Counted from the first letter of the stretch, positions 18,511 through 27,634 are shown. The stretch: DNA of 64,000 nucleotides from JAFGJU01 sp964570935 (GCA_964570935.1 CAZMZP010000063.1:1-64000), one strand, 5' to 3'. Numbers and translations are program-made. Notes: generated by a model from the letters alone, not told the origin.

Positions 18511-19014
18511 ATGCAAAGCCAGGTAATGGACAGACCAATCTCAGCGCCGGAGACGAGCGGAACCGCGGGCGCGGAGCGCCTCCGCCGCAAGACCGTCGTC
18601 TCGACACATCGCGACGTGCTCGTCTGCCTTGACATGCGGCGCGTGGTAGGCTGCGTTCAGGTCGAGAAGCTGACCAGGTTACCGGGCTCGCACGATATGA
18701 TAGCGGGCATTCTGCTTTTCAGGGGGAGGCCGGTACCGCTCGTATCCGTCAGGCGTCACTCAGGGAGGCGCCGAAATCACAAAAAAAGAACCGAGGAGCA
18801 CGCACTTGTTGTGTCCGCGCGGGGTAGAGAGTTCGCTCTCAGGGTCGACGACGTCCCGAAGATAGTCGAGGGGCCTCTGCCGTACGAACTCTACTCCGGC
18901 AGACCGTGCGTGATGCGCACGAAACACGTAGAGAGGTTTCTCGAGCTTTGCGCTCTCTCGGGTAATGAACCGATAGACCGTTCGACAGTTCCAGGCTGCC
19001 GTCGCGCAGGCTGA
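18511..19014 (+). CDS. CheW-like domain protein
   Basis: 167 residues from ATG 18511; starts at 18400 or 18238 would add a hydrophobic helix, and the true start is unresolved. The CheW fold is indicated by VLVCLDMRRVVGCVQVEKLT, the characteristic IAGILLFRGRPVPLVSV (RG-x-x-x-P-L) and a second half, HALVVSARGREFALRVDDVP. CheW proteins bridge receptors and kinases. It lies ten bases before an MCP-like gene and close to a second CheW-like gene, with no CheA nearby, so its partner is unclear. An Arg/Lys-rich loop (GRRRNHKKR) interrupts the fold. Confidence 0.7.
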   Translation: MQSQVMDRPISAPETSGTAGAERLRRKTVVSTHRDVLVCLDMRRVVGCVQVEKLTRLPGSHDMIAGILLFRGRPVPLVSVRRHSGRRRNHKKRTEEHALVVSARGREFALRVDDVPKIVEGPLPYELYSGRPCVMRTKHVERFLELCALSGNEPIDRSTVPGCRRAG

Positions 19015-19024
19015 GGAGGGTGAA

Positions 19025-20452
19025 ATGCAAGAGGCACTGCGAAAGAAACTCGTTCTGCTGGTGTTCCTGCCGGCATTGATCGCGAGCGTGCTGCTCGCGG
19101 GCACGTTGTGCCTTTCCCTGGCGTGGGCCCCGTTCTCTCTGTGGGTCGCGGCCAGCGGCATGATGGCGCCTCTCGCAGTGGCCGCAATCCTGGTGGCCGC
19201 CGTTTCGCTGGTCTGCATGCTCGTGGCCATCATTCAGGCCTTCCGCATCGTGGGCCGCGGGACGAAGACGCTCCTCAAGACGACGGAGACCGGACGCATT
19301 TCCGAAAGGGACGTCCCGGAATCCCTGAGAGAAGACGTGGAGTTCAACGTGCTCGCGCGACGCATTGAGCAGCTGTCGCGCGGGGGCAAGGAAGCGCCGG
19401 AGGCCTCCAGGAAGATTGTTCAGATGGAAGACGAGTTGAGGAAAATCGCGCGAGCCCTGGAGGAGGTCTCCGTCGGCTCGCCCTACGTTCCGCTGCCGGA
19501 GAAGGAGGGCCTGACCGGCAGCGTCGTGTCGCTGTTGAACAAGGTGCTCCCGGAGTCCCTGGGACTGCGCGGCGCGGCGACGGAGAGCGTCCAGGGAATG
19601 GAAGCGGAGCTTCGCGAGACCCGCGAGGCCACCCAGGAGCTGGCCGCCACGGCCGAGAGGACCTTTCTGGAATCCACGGAGACCCTCGTGGCCGCCAGGG
19701 AGGCGAGCAGGTTGGCCGCGGAGGCAGAGCAGAAGTTACGGGCGATGGCGGCGGAAGAAGAGTCCAAAGTCGGACTCAGGTGCCAGAAGGAAGCGGTCCG
19801 CGAGGCAGTGACCAGGCTGATCGAGGCGGTGGCTCACGGAATCGAAGACCTCACCAACGGACTGTTGAAGGCTAGCGCGCTGTCCAGGAGCTCCGAAAGG
19901 ATCGCAAACAGGGCGTCTGTCCTGGCTCTGAACATTTCCGTGGAATCCGCAAAGGCGTCGCTTCCGGGAATGAACGTGCTGGCCGACGAAATCATGAAGC
20001 TGGCGGACTTCGCCAGAGCGTGCAGCGACCAAAGCGAGTCGGTCACAAGAGAGATAGAAACGAAGGTGGATTCTGTGATCCGAGGGATGCACGTGGCTCA
20101 GGAAGAAGTCAGGCACAAGACCCGGCTCCTGGGTCTGGGCGCTCCAGTCGAGGAATCGCCTGGCCGCGAAACACGAGCGGAGCTCGAGAAAACCACCAAG
20201 AGACTGTGCGATTCCGTCGCCAGGCTTCTGACCAGGGTCCAAGAGCTCTCTAAACTCACCGAGAAGGCCTCCAGCGACGCCGACCGGATGAGCCGAAGAG
20301 CGGTGGCGGCGTGTGACCAGGCAAGGCTGCTTGCCGGAGGCGAACCCTGGAGGAGCCCGTCCTTGCTACCGGAGTCTCCAGAGATACAGACGCTTTCAGA
20401 CGAGGATCTGTTGATGGAAGATCCGGCCGTCGGCGACAGAGAAGGAGAGTGA
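19025..20452 (+). CDS. MCP-like membrane signalling protein without a ligand-binding domain
   Basis: 475 residues. Two hydrophobic segments (about residues 8-32 and 40-72) with almost no loop between them give a protein with essentially no periplasmic sensor. A long Ala/Glu/Arg-rich coiled coil follows. The methyl-accepting hairpin tip is recognisable but altered: IANRASVLALNISVESAKAS and VLADEIMKLADFA in place of the usual INLLALNAAIEAARAGE and VVADEVRKLAE, with about two residues missing between the arms. It is flanked on both sides by CheW-like genes, consistent with a receptor-like scaffold. Methylation sites cannot be assigned by eye. Confidence 0.75.
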   Translation: MQEALRKKLVLLVFLPALIASVLLAGTLCLSLAWAPFSLWVAASGMMAPLAVAAILVAAVSLVCMLVAIIQAFRIVGRGTKTLLKTTETGRISERDVPESLREDVEFNVLARRIEQLSRGGKEAPEASRKIVQMEDELRKIARALEEVSVGSPYVPLPEKEGLTGSVVSLLNKVLPESLGLRGAATESVQGMEAELRETREATQELAATAERTFLESTETLVAAREASRLAAEAEQKLRAMAAEEESKVGLRCQKEAVREAVTRLIEAVAHGIEDLTNGLLKASALSRSSERIANRASVLALNISVESAKASLPGMNVLADEIMKLADFARACSDQSESVTREIETKVDSVIRGMHVAQEEVRHKTRLLGLGAPVEESPGRETRAELEKTTKRLCDSVARLLTRVQELSKLTEKASSDADRMSRRAVAACDQARLLAGGEPWRSPSLLPESPEIQTLSDEDLLMEDPAVGDREGE

Positions 20453-20454
20453 AG

Positions 20455-20946
20455 GTGGCGGACACAAACGTGGTTGCCCCGAAGGAAGGCGAAGGCGCGT
20501 CGCTCGACGCACGCGGTCCGGTGACGGCATTCCTGGTGCTGGAAACCCAGGGGGAACTGTACGCGGTGCGCTGGGCGCTGGTGAGGGAGGCGGGGATCGT
20601 TTCGGCCCAGGACCTCACGGTCTCGGCCGAACGGCCTGAGGTGCGGAGAAACGGCGATGTCTTCCCGCTCTACTACCTCTGGGAGCTTGTGGGCCAGAGC
20701 GAAGCCGGAAAGCGGCCCGAGGAAACCGCGGCAGTCTTTCTGGAGGAGAACGAGAAGCGGATGGTGCTTGCATCGGACAGGATTCTGTGGAAGCAGGAGG
20801 CGGACCTGCGCCGGTTGCCGCAGTGGATCAAGAAGGCTCCCGTTGTGGCCGGATTGATAGCGCTCGCCAGCGGAGTGGCCGTGGTCGTGGTCGAGCCGTT
20901 TCAGATGACGGAGCACGAATGTCTGTATGACCAGTACACACGATAG
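20455..20946 (+). CDS. second CheW-like protein
   Basis: 163 residues from GTG 20455 (AGGAG eight bases upstream); GTG 20449 would overlap the MCP-like stop by four bases. CheW features are TAFLVLETQGELYAVRWALV, the NGDVFPLYYLWEL segment in place of RGxVxPVxDL, then KRMVLASDRILWKQEADLRR and an Ile/Val-rich final strand, VAVVVVEPFQM. It overlaps the next gene by 20 bases, implying coupling. Confidence 0.75.
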   Translation: MADTNVVAPKEGEGASLDARGPVTAFLVLETQGELYAVRWALVREAGIVSAQDLTVSAERPEVRRNGDVFPLYYLWELVGQSEAGKRPEETAAVFLEENEKRMVLASDRILWKQEADLRRLPQWIKKAPVVAGLIALASGVAVVVVEPFQMTEHECLYDQYTR

Positions 20947-22519
20947 AACATCAGCTCCGAACGAGCCGAAAGTGCGGCGCAGGAGGGTCCTCATCGCCGA
21001 CGACGACCCGAGGGTCGTCGAGCTGCTGCGGATAACTCTGTCCAACAGCGGCTACGAAGTCATGTCCGCGCAGGACGGCCGCGAGGCGCTCGAAGTAGCC
21101 GGCAAGCAGAAGCCCGACCTCGTGATACTGGACGTGAAGATGCCCAAGGCCACGGGGTTAGAGGTGTGCGAATCGCTCAAGGGGAATGACCCCGAGTACT
21201 GCCCGCCGGTCATACTTATCTCCGGCCAGGCCGACGCCGGCACCAGGCTGCAGGGTCTGGACAAGGGAGCGGACGACTTCCTGACGAAGCCCTTCTCGCC
21301 CAAGGAGCTCCTGGCGAAGATGGAGAAGATCTTCAAGGGATTCGAGAACAGCAAGCACCTGTCCGACGTCAGCGTGGAGTTCCAGCGCGAGATCAAACGG
21401 GGCGAGCAGGAGCTGGAGAAGGTCAACAACGAGCTCAAGAGGCTCCTCTACAGCAAGGACACGTTGATCGGCCTCAGCCAGCAGCTCAACAGCAGCCTCA
21501 GGCTCGAGACTCTTCTGGACACTTTCCTGCTGACGGTGGTCGGTCAGCTGCGCGTCGAGAGCGCGTGCTTCCTGCTGGTGAAGGGGTGGGATTCCAGGAC
21601 GCTCGTGTACTGCGCCTCCAAGGGTGTGAAGAACGAGCTCGTGACGAACCTCGAGATCTCGTTCGACAGCCCGCTCGGCTCGGTACTTTCCTCGACCGAA
21701 AAACCCCTGGGCATGGAAGACCTCGAGAACTACCCGGGCCTGCCCCAGCAGCTTCAGCCGATAGCCGCGGCCGGCTTCATACTGTGCTGTCCTATCGTGG
21801 TCAAGTCCTGCTTCATAGGGCTGCTGCTCCTCGGCGAACGCGTGCACGGCAACGGGTTCACTCAGCTCGACATGGAAATGCTGGCGAGCCTCTCCAGCTC
21901 GGCGGGCATCGCCATCGAGAACGCCCGTCTGTACAACGAGCTTCAGGAAACCTACCTCGCGACGATCAAGGCCTTCGTGAACACCATCGAAGCCAAGGAC
22001 CCGTACACCCGCGGCCACACCGAGCGAGTAGCCGAATACGCGACGTCCATCGCGGAAGGCATGGGGTTCACGCCGGAAGAAATCGAAACGGTGCGGTTCG
22101 GGGCGATCCTGCACGACATCGGGAAGCTGGGCGTGTATGAGCAAATTCTATGGAAGCCCACCGAGCTGGACGAAGAAGAATGGAAGATAGTTAAGAGCCA
22201 TCCCGAAATGGGCGCCTCCATCCTGGGCGGCATCAGGTTTCTGGAGAAGGCGATAGACATCGTGCGGCATCATCACGAACGTCTGGACGGCAAGGGATAC
22301 CCCGACTCGCTTCAAGGCGAAGCCCTCTCCCTCAACGCCCGGATAGTCTGCGTGGCTGACAGCTTCGACGCCATGACGAGCGACAGACCCTACCGGGACG
22401 CGCTCCCGGTGAGAGAGGCCGTGTCCCAGATGGAGAAGAAGGCCGGGACCCAGTTCGACCGCAGAGTCGTCGACACATTCAAGAAACTCATCACTGCCGG
22501 GTCGATGAACATCGGCTGA
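20927..22519 (+). CDS. response regulator: REC-GAF-HD-GYP, predicted c-di-GMP phosphodiesterase
   Basis: 530 residues. REC (about 18-140) has IADDDPR, phosphoacceptor VILDVKMPKATG, ISGQA and TKPFSPKEL. A coiled linker leads to a GAF domain (about 180-340). HD-GYP (about 350-525) has intact HDIGK (LHDIGKLGV), HHERLDGKGYP and VADSFDAMTSDRPYR, so it probably hydrolyses c-di-GMP. As the last gene of the CheW/MCP-like module it is the likely output, although no kinase for its REC is adjacent. Confidence 0.92.
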   Translation: MTSTHDRTSAPNEPKVRRRRVLIADDDPRVVELLRITLSNSGYEVMSAQDGREALEVAGKQKPDLVILDVKMPKATGLEVCESLKGNDPEYCPPVILISGQADAGTRLQGLDKGADDFLTKPFSPKELLAKMEKIFKGFENSKHLSDVSVEFQREIKRGEQELEKVNNELKRLLYSKDTLIGLSQQLNSSLRLETLLDTFLLTVVGQLRVESACFLLVKGWDSRTLVYCASKGVKNELVTNLEISFDSPLGSVLSSTEKPLGMEDLENYPGLPQQLQPIAAAGFILCCPIVVKSCFIGLLLLGERVHGNGFTQLDMEMLASLSSSAGIAIENARLYNELQETYLATIKAFVNTIEAKDPYTRGHTERVAEYATSIAEGMGFTPEEIETVRFGAILHDIGKLGVYEQILWKPTELDEEEWKIVKSHPEMGASILGGIRFLEKAIDIVRHHHERLDGKGYPDSLQGEALSLNARIVCVADSFDAMTSDRPYRDALPVREAVSQMEKKAGTQFDRRVVDTFKKLITAGSMNIG

Positions 22520-23002
22520 TCCCCCACGTCCCCCCGACTCCACACTCCCGCCGTCTCTGTGCCCGCTCTGTGTCCCGTCGTGCCCGGAGCCGTGAACCAG
22601 GTTCACTCCCGCGATCGGCGGCCGGGCTCGTCTGTCCGGATTGGGAATGGGGCGCGGGGCCGGCCGCGGGCCGGCGCGCCGCTAATTGCTTGCGTCACAA
22701 CCCGTCGCCACGCGCGGAATCGGGGCGCGGCGGGGCGACTGCGGCAGGCAGCCGGGGCACGGAACTTGCCTGTCATGAGTCGTTCGACCTGTGGGGCCGG
22801 GCTCCCGGCAGGGTGGATGCTGTGGATGTGGTTGGGTAGTGCCTCTGGATAAGGGAAAGCTCCGGCCCCGCCAACAACCTTTCTGTTTCGCTCGTCGCTC
22901 CAGCAGGCGGCCCCACCCCTCTGTTCCCGTCTCACGCTCGCGCACGCGGTGACGGCACTGCGCACGCCCCCTGTCCGGCCCTCGCAGCCGGCCAAAAACA
23001 TG
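22520..23002. other. GC-rich intergenic region, no gene seen
   Basis: About 480 bases with no open frame showing protein-like composition. It contains a 7-bp perfect hairpin GCCGGCC-GCG-GGCCGGC (22659-22675) inside a G/C-only run; this could be a terminator-like structure, but it has no T tract. Confidence 0.4.
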
Positions 23003-23031
23003 TTGACCTTGGTCCGCCGGGCCTGTAATCT
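23003..23031 (+). promoter_or_regulatory. sigma70-type promoter TTGACC-17-TAATCT for the atp operon
   Basis: -35 TTGACC (23003-23008), 17-base spacer, -10 TAATCT (23026-23031). Transcription would start about 75 bases ahead of the first atp gene. Confidence 0.7.
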
Positions 23032-23114
23032 TTCAATCTTCAGAACAAGGAAGCCCATCCCCCTCTGGCTACAACTTCAATGTTTCTAAAACGTTGTGGT
23101 TGGGACGAGTGTTT

Positions 23115-23342
23115 ATGGGGAGCAAACCCGAAGAAAGGTACACCATGCTCAGGCAAGCCGGGCTGGTGACGCTCATTCCCTTCCTGCTTCTGGTTTCTCC
23201 TCTCGTAGGCTACTTTCTCGGCCGCTTTCTGGACAGAAAGCTCCATACCTCGTTCTTGTGGATAGTGTTCCTGGGACTGGGGTTCGTCGCCGGAGCGAGA
23301 GAGGTCTATAGGATAATCGTCAGAGTCAGCAAGGAGACCTGA
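23115..23342 (+). CDS. atpZ: AtpZ/AtpI-type small membrane protein
   Basis: 75 residues with two transmembrane helices (LVTLIPFLLLVSPLVGYFLG and SFLWIVFLGLGFVAGAR) separated by a short basic loop (RFLDRKLH), the AtpZ pattern. These proteins assist F0 assembly or Mg2+ supply. ATG 23115 is the probable start; the frame extends a few codons further back without a better ribosome site. First gene of the ATP synthase operon. Confidence 0.75.
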   Translation: MGSKPEERYTMLRQAGLVTLIPFLLLVSPLVGYFLGRFLDRKLHTSFLWIVFLGLGFVAGAREVYRIIVRVSKET

Positions 23343-23397
23343 CCCCAAGCGCGGCCGGTCCGCGCCCGCGGGGCGCGGGTCCGTCGGAGCGAGACAG

Positions 23398-23811
23398 GTG
23401 GGAGCCGAATACACAGTCAGAATAATCAAGGCCACGGCCGCAGTCGCCCTTCTGACCGCCCTTTTCTGCGCGACTTACTTCTCTCCCGCGGCGGGTGTGG
23501 GTCTGCTCGCCGGCGCGGCGTGGGGCTGCCTGAACCTGTTGGTCACGGGTCACTTCGTCAGGACGCTCGTGGCCGCGGTAAAACCCCGCAAGCTCAGGGT
23601 TCTGGTGCTCTCTTTCATCAAGTTCCCGCTTCTCTATGGGGCGGGTTTTCTGCTTCTGCGCGTCGGGGTCTTTCCTCCGGAGAGTCTGGTTTCCGGGTTT
23701 TCCCTGGTTCTCCTGATAATCGTCCTCAAGGCGCTTGGCGCGAGCGTGGCTGAAAGCCTCGGCCGCGGCCATCTCACCCCGGCCGGCAGGCCGCAAGCAG
23801 GGCGGAGGTAG
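23398..23811 (+). CDS. atpI: ATP synthase subunit I-like membrane protein
   Basis: 137 residues starting with GTG. Four hydrophobic segments are visible: VALLTALFCATYF, AGAAWGCLNLLVTGHFV, FIKFPLLYGAGFLLLRVGVF and FSLVLLIIVLKALGAS. The KFPLLYG region resembles the AtpI family (ATP synthase I chain), a c-ring assembly factor. The position between atpZ and atpB agrees. Sequence similarity in this family is weak, so the call rests largely on context. Confidence 0.65.
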   Translation: MGAEYTVRIIKATAAVALLTALFCATYFSPAAGVGLLAGAAWGCLNLLVTGHFVRTLVAAVKPRKLRVLVLSFIKFPLLYGAGFLLLRVGVFPPESLVSGFSLVLLIIVLKALGASVAESLGRGHLTPAGRPQAGRR

Positions 23812-23812
23812 A

Positions 23813-24634
23813 GTGCGGCTTCTTCTCGACGTCTATCCACTGATTCTGACGGTAGCGGAAGGGGCGGGGGCCAAGCCGGAGGGCCCTCCGGAAGTTCCCA
23901 ACATAGTCACTCTTCTGTACGACCGCTTCGGCTCGTACACGTTCGCGCAGTTCCTGCACCATTGGGAAAACGTGTTCTTCTCGGTCCTCATCGCGATCCT
24001 GCTGGGCACGGTGTCGTACGTGGCGTCCAGGAGGCCGGCGCTCGTGCCCAGGGGACTGCAGAATTTCATGGAGATGGTGATAGAGGGGCTGAACAACTTC
24101 GTCTGCGGAATCCTCGGGAAAGAAGGCAGCCACTACGTGCCGTTCCTGGGCACGCTCTTCATCTACGTCCTCTGCATGAACCTGTTCGGTCTGATCCCGG
24201 GGATGAAGTCGCCGTCTTCCAGCATAAACACCACGGCCGCGCTGGCCATCACCGTGTTCGCGTACGTGCAGTACACCGGCATACGGAAGCTGGGGGTGCT
24301 GGGATACCTGGACCATTTCGCGGGCAGGCCCCGCGACATGATCGGCATTCTGCTCGTCCCGCTCATGTTTCCCCTCCACGTCATAAGCGAGCTGGCGAAG
24401 CCGCTCAGCCTCTCGCTCCGACTTTTCGGGAACATCCTGGGCGAGGACGTGTTGATCGCGGTGTTCGTAGGACTGGGAGTGACGACGGTCGCGTTTCTGC
24501 ACCTGCCCATTGGGATACCGCTCCATTTTCCGTTCATATTCCTGGCGATACTGACCAGCGCGGTCCAGGCGCTTGTCTTCGCTTCTCTGAGCACAATATA
24601 CTTTCTGATGATGTTTCCGCACGAGGAACACTAA
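23813..24634 (+). CDS. atpB: F0F1 ATP synthase subunit a
   Basis: Proton-channel subunit, 273 residues from GTG 23813, which lies two bases after the previous stop and has GGAGG upstream. Membrane helices cover most of the protein. The essential Arg is in AKPLSLSLRLFGNILGED, and the conserved FLGTLFIYVLCMNLFGLIPG helix is present. Confidence 0.94.
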   Translation: MRLLLDVYPLILTVAEGAGAKPEGPPEVPNIVTLLYDRFGSYTFAQFLHHWENVFFSVLIAILLGTVSYVASRRPALVPRGLQNFMEMVIEGLNNFVCGILGKEGSHYVPFLGTLFIYVLCMNLFGLIPGMKSPSSSINTTAALAITVFAYVQYTGIRKLGVLGYLDHFAGRPRDMIGILLVPLMFPLHVISELAKPLSLSLRLFGNILGEDVLIAVFVGLGVTTVAFLHLPIGIPLHFPFIFLAILTSAVQALVFASLSTIYFLMMFPHEEH

Positions 24635-24650
24635 CAGAGGAGGTTCTAGC

Positions 24651-24884
24651 ATGCCGTTCCAGACTGCACTCGGTTTCGCGGTTCCGCTGGCCGTCGCGAT
24701 AGCCGCGCTCGGCTCCGCCCTGGGTCTGGGAAAGATGGGCGCGTCCGCCATGGAGGCCATCGGAAGACAGCCCGAGGCTGCCGCGAAGATCCAGCTGGCG
24801 ATGATCATCGGTTTCGCGTTCGTGGAAGCTCTGACGATCTACGCCCTGGTCACGATGTTCATCCTTCAGGGCAAAATCAGCTAG
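24651..24884 (+). CDS. atpE: F0F1 ATP synthase subunit c
   Basis: 77 residues, a two-helix hairpin with loop GRQPEAAAK and the ion-binding Glu in FVEALTIYALV. The residue aligned with the Na+-ligand Gln of Ilyobacter subunit c is Leu (GLGKMG), and the residue after the Glu is Ala rather than Ser, so a proton rather than sodium ring is expected. AGAGGAGG precedes the ATG. Confidence 0.95.
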   Translation: MPFQTALGFAVPLAVAIAALGSALGLGKMGASAMEAIGRQPEAAAKIQLAMIIGFAFVEALTIYALVTMFILQGKIS

Positions 24885-25005
24885 CGTTCAGTCCCTGCGC
24901 CACGGACGTGAGTCGCCGCGAGCGCGGCAAAGACGCGCTCGACGGTTCGGCTTCTGTCTCTGCGCGCGGTCTCAACAAGACGGATCAGTCCGTTCGAAGG
25001 CGTCT

Positions 25006-25500
25006 ATGGAGCTCGACTACGGTCAAATAGTTGCTCAGATACTCGGGTTTCTAATAGTGCTCTGGATAATGAAGAGGTTGGCCTGGAAACCCTTCCTCAA
25101 GATACTGGACGACAGAAAGGCCAGGATTCAATCGGAACTGGCCGAGGCGGAGAACAAGCGTCTGGGCGCGGAGAAGCTTGAGCAACAGTACAGCGAGAGG
25201 CTCCGCGACATAGACGCCGAGGCCCGGACCCGCGTGCAGGCCGCGGTCAAGAACGCCGAGAAGATAGCGGCGGAGATAAAGGAGGAGGCCAGGCGGGACG
25301 GCAAGGACATCCTGGGAAGGGCCAGGGACGAGATCGAACGGGACAAGACGCAGGCCCTCGTCGAGCTCAGGAACGACGTCGTCAACATGGCCCTCAGGGC
25401 CTCCGAGAAGGTTCTCAGGGAGAACCTGGACGAGACCAGGCACAGAAAAGCCATCGCCGATTTCGTCAAGGACATGGAACACCTGGATGAGCAATCTTAG
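25006..25500 (+). CDS. atpF: F0F1 ATP synthase subunit b
   Basis: 164 residues: one N-terminal transmembrane helix (IVAQILGFLIVLWIMKRLAW), then a long charged helix (LAEAENKRLGAEKLEQQYSE and on) typical of the peripheral stalk. About 120 gene-free bases precede it. The 3' end overlaps atpH by 14 bases. Confidence 0.93.
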   Translation: MELDYGQIVAQILGFLIVLWIMKRLAWKPFLKILDDRKARIQSELAEAENKRLGAEKLEQQYSERLRDIDAEARTRVQAAVKNAEKIAAEIKEEARRDGKDILGRARDEIERDKTQALVELRNDVVNMALRASEKVLRENLDETRHRKAIADFVKDMEHLDEQS

Positions 25501-26035
25501 CGTCTCAAGAAACTACGCGTCCGCCCTCTTCCACATGGTGAAGAAGGCCGGCGCCACCGTCCGCGTTCGCGGAGACCTGGAAGGCCTCGTGCGGCTGCTG
25601 GACGAGTCGCCCGACTTCCTGTCCTTTCTCGAATCACCGGGCATCGCGCAGGAGGAGAAGACGAGACTACTCGAGCGCGCGCTCAGCGGGAAAGTGGACG
25701 ATTCCCTGCTCACGTTCATGTTTCTCGTCCTGAAGCGCGACCGGGTCGCGCTGCTCCCCGGGATTCTGTCCGAGTTCGAGAAGCTCGATGAGGAAGAGCG
25801 CGGCGTCCGGCGCGCCGAGGTGGTGTCCGCGGTTCCGCTCAGCAAGTACGAAAGGGAACTCATCGTATCGAAACTCCAGAGAATCACTGGGAAAGAAATA
25901 CTCCTTCGGGACAGGGTGGACCCCGAGATCATCGGGGGAGTCGTAGTCTACGTGAACGGTGACGTGATTGACGGGAGCATCCGCGCGCAGCTCGCGGAGC
26001 TCAGGGCGACGCTGCTCGCCGTGTCAGTGCCCTAG
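25487..26035 (+). CDS. atpH: F1 ATP synthase subunit delta
   Basis: 182 residues with the OSCP/delta pattern: N-terminal SVSRNYASALFHMVKKAG and C-terminal VDPEIIGGVVVYVNGDVIDG. It links the peripheral stalk to the top of F1. It overlaps atpF, so translation is probably coupled. Confidence 0.93.
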   Translation: MSNLSVSRNYASALFHMVKKAGATVRVRGDLEGLVRLLDESPDFLSFLESPGIAQEEKTRLLERALSGKVDDSLLTFMFLVLKRDRVALLPGILSEFEKLDEEERGVRRAEVVSAVPLSKYERELIVSKLQRITGKEILLRDRVDPEIIGGVVVYVNGDVIDGSIRAQLAELRATLLAVSVP

Positions 26036-26057
26036 CAGCACAGGCAAAGGAGACACA

Positions 26058-27575
26058 ATGGCATTCAAGCCGGAAGAGGTCAGCACCGTAATCGGCCAGG
26101 AGCTCGAAAAGTACCGCGGCAAGCTCGAGATGAAGAGCGTCGGCACCGTCATACAGGTCGGAGACGGGATAGCGCGGGTCTGGGGACTGGACGACGTGAT
26201 GGCGGGCGAGCTGGTCAAGTTCCCGAACGACGTAATGGGCATGGTGCTCAACCTCGAAACCGACACCGTCGGCGTGGTCGTGTTCGGCTCCAACGAGGCC
26301 ATCAGGGAAGGCGACGTCGTCAGCAGGACCGGCACGGTCGCGCAGGTTCCCGTGGGCGAGGTTCTCCTGGGAAGAGTCGTGAACGCGCTGGGACAGCCGG
26401 TAGACGGGAAGGGCGCGATAGCCGCATCCAAGTTCAGGCCGCTGGAGGGCAGAGCGCCGAACGTCATCGAGCGGCGGCCCGTCCAGCAGCCGGTGCAGAC
26501 CGGCATAAAGGCCGTGGATTCGATGATCCCCATCGGGAGGGGACAGAGGGAGCTCATAATCGGCGACAGGCAGACCGGCAAGGGCGCCCTGGCCATAGAC
26601 ACGATAATCAATCAGAAGGGTCAGAACCTCTACTGCATCTACGTGGCAATAGGCCAGAAAGAATCTACCGTCGCGCGCGTGGTGAAGATCCTGGAAGACC
26701 ACGGCGCCATGGAGCACACGACGGTCGTTGTGGCCACCGCCAGCGAGCCGGCGCCCATGCTGTACATAGCGCCGTACTCCGGCTGCGCGATGGGGGAGGA
26801 GTTCCTCTACAACGGAAAGGACGTGCTCTGCATATACGACGATCTCTCCAAGCACGCGCAGGCGTACAGACAGCTCTCTCTCCTGCTCCGAAGACCGCCC
26901 GGGAGAGAGGCCTATCCGGGTGACGTGTTCTACCTGCACTCCAGACTGCTCGAGCGCTCCGCCAAGCTGTCGGAGGAGCTCGGAGGAGGCTCGCTCACGG
27001 CGATCCCGATCATCGAGACCCAGGCGGGAGACGTGTCCGCGTACATACCCACGAATGTTATTTCAATCACGGACGGCCAGATCTACCTCGAAGGAGACCT
27101 TTTCTACGCCGGAATAAGGCCGGCCATCAACGTCGGCATCTCCGTGTCGCGAGTCGGCGGCAAGGCACAGACACAGGCCATGAGAAAAGTCGCGGGCCGT
27201 CTGCGTCTGGACCTCGCCCAGTACTACGAGCTGGCCGCCTTCGCCCAGTTCGGGTCCGACCTGGACAAGATCACTCTGGCCCAGCTCGCCAGAGGTCAGC
27301 GGGTGGTGGAGGTTCTCAAGCAGCCCCAGTACGAGCCCATGTCGCTGGAAAAACAGGTGGCGATAATCTACGCTGCGGTGTCGGGCTCCCTGGACGAGCT
27401 GCCGGTCGAGTCCGTGAGGCGTTTTGAGACGGAATTCCTGGCGTTTCTTGACAGCGAATACCCGGACGTTCTGCACGAGATAAGACAGACAAAGGACCTG
27501 CCGCAGTCCGCCGAGACAGAGTTGAAAAAGGCCCTCGGGGCTTTCGTAGAGAAATTCAAGAAGACGCTTGCCTAG
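26058..27575 (+). CDS. atpA: F1 ATP synthase subunit alpha, variant P-loop
   Basis: 505 residues from ATG 26058 (AGGAG upstream; an earlier in-frame start would run into atpH). Family landmarks are GDGIARVWGLDDV, the YDDLSKHAQAYRQLS region and the arginine-finger segment SVSRVGGKAQTQAMR. The noncatalytic P-loop reads GDRQTGKGALAID: the invariant Thr after the Lys is Gly (residue 176, codon GGC at 26583-26585). The catalytic beta subunit is normal. See findings. Confidence 0.95.
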   Translation: MAFKPEEVSTVIGQELEKYRGKLEMKSVGTVIQVGDGIARVWGLDDVMAGELVKFPNDVMGMVLNLETDTVGVVVFGSNEAIREGDVVSRTGTVAQVPVGEVLLGRVVNALGQPVDGKGAIAASKFRPLEGRAPNVIERRPVQQPVQTGIKAVDSMIPIGRGQRELIIGDRQTGKGALAIDTIINQKGQNLYCIYVAIGQKESTVARVVKILEDHGAMEHTTVVVATASEPAPMLYIAPYSGCAMGEEFLYNGKDVLCIYDDLSKHAQAYRQLSLLLRRPPGREAYPGDVFYLHSRLLERSAKLSEELGGGSLTAIPIIETQAGDVSAYIPTNVISITDGQIYLEGDLFYAGIRPAINVGISVSRVGGKAQTQAMRKVAGRLRLDLAQYYELAAFAQFGSDLDKITLAQLARGQRVVEVLKQPQYEPMSLEKQVAIIYAAVSGSLDELPVESVRRFETEFLAFLDSEYPDVLHEIRQTKDLPQSAETELKKALGAFVEKFKKTLA

Positions 27576-27634
27576 AGGCAGGTCGTGCACCGGACACTCG
27601 GGGCCCTGCAGGGGCAACACGGGGAGACAGCGAC

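Noticed and set aside
22820..22860. DnaA-box-like TGTGGATGT and TCTGGATAA near the atp operon
   Set aside because: Each has mismatches, there is no AT-rich unwinding element, and no dnaA or dnaN gene is near.
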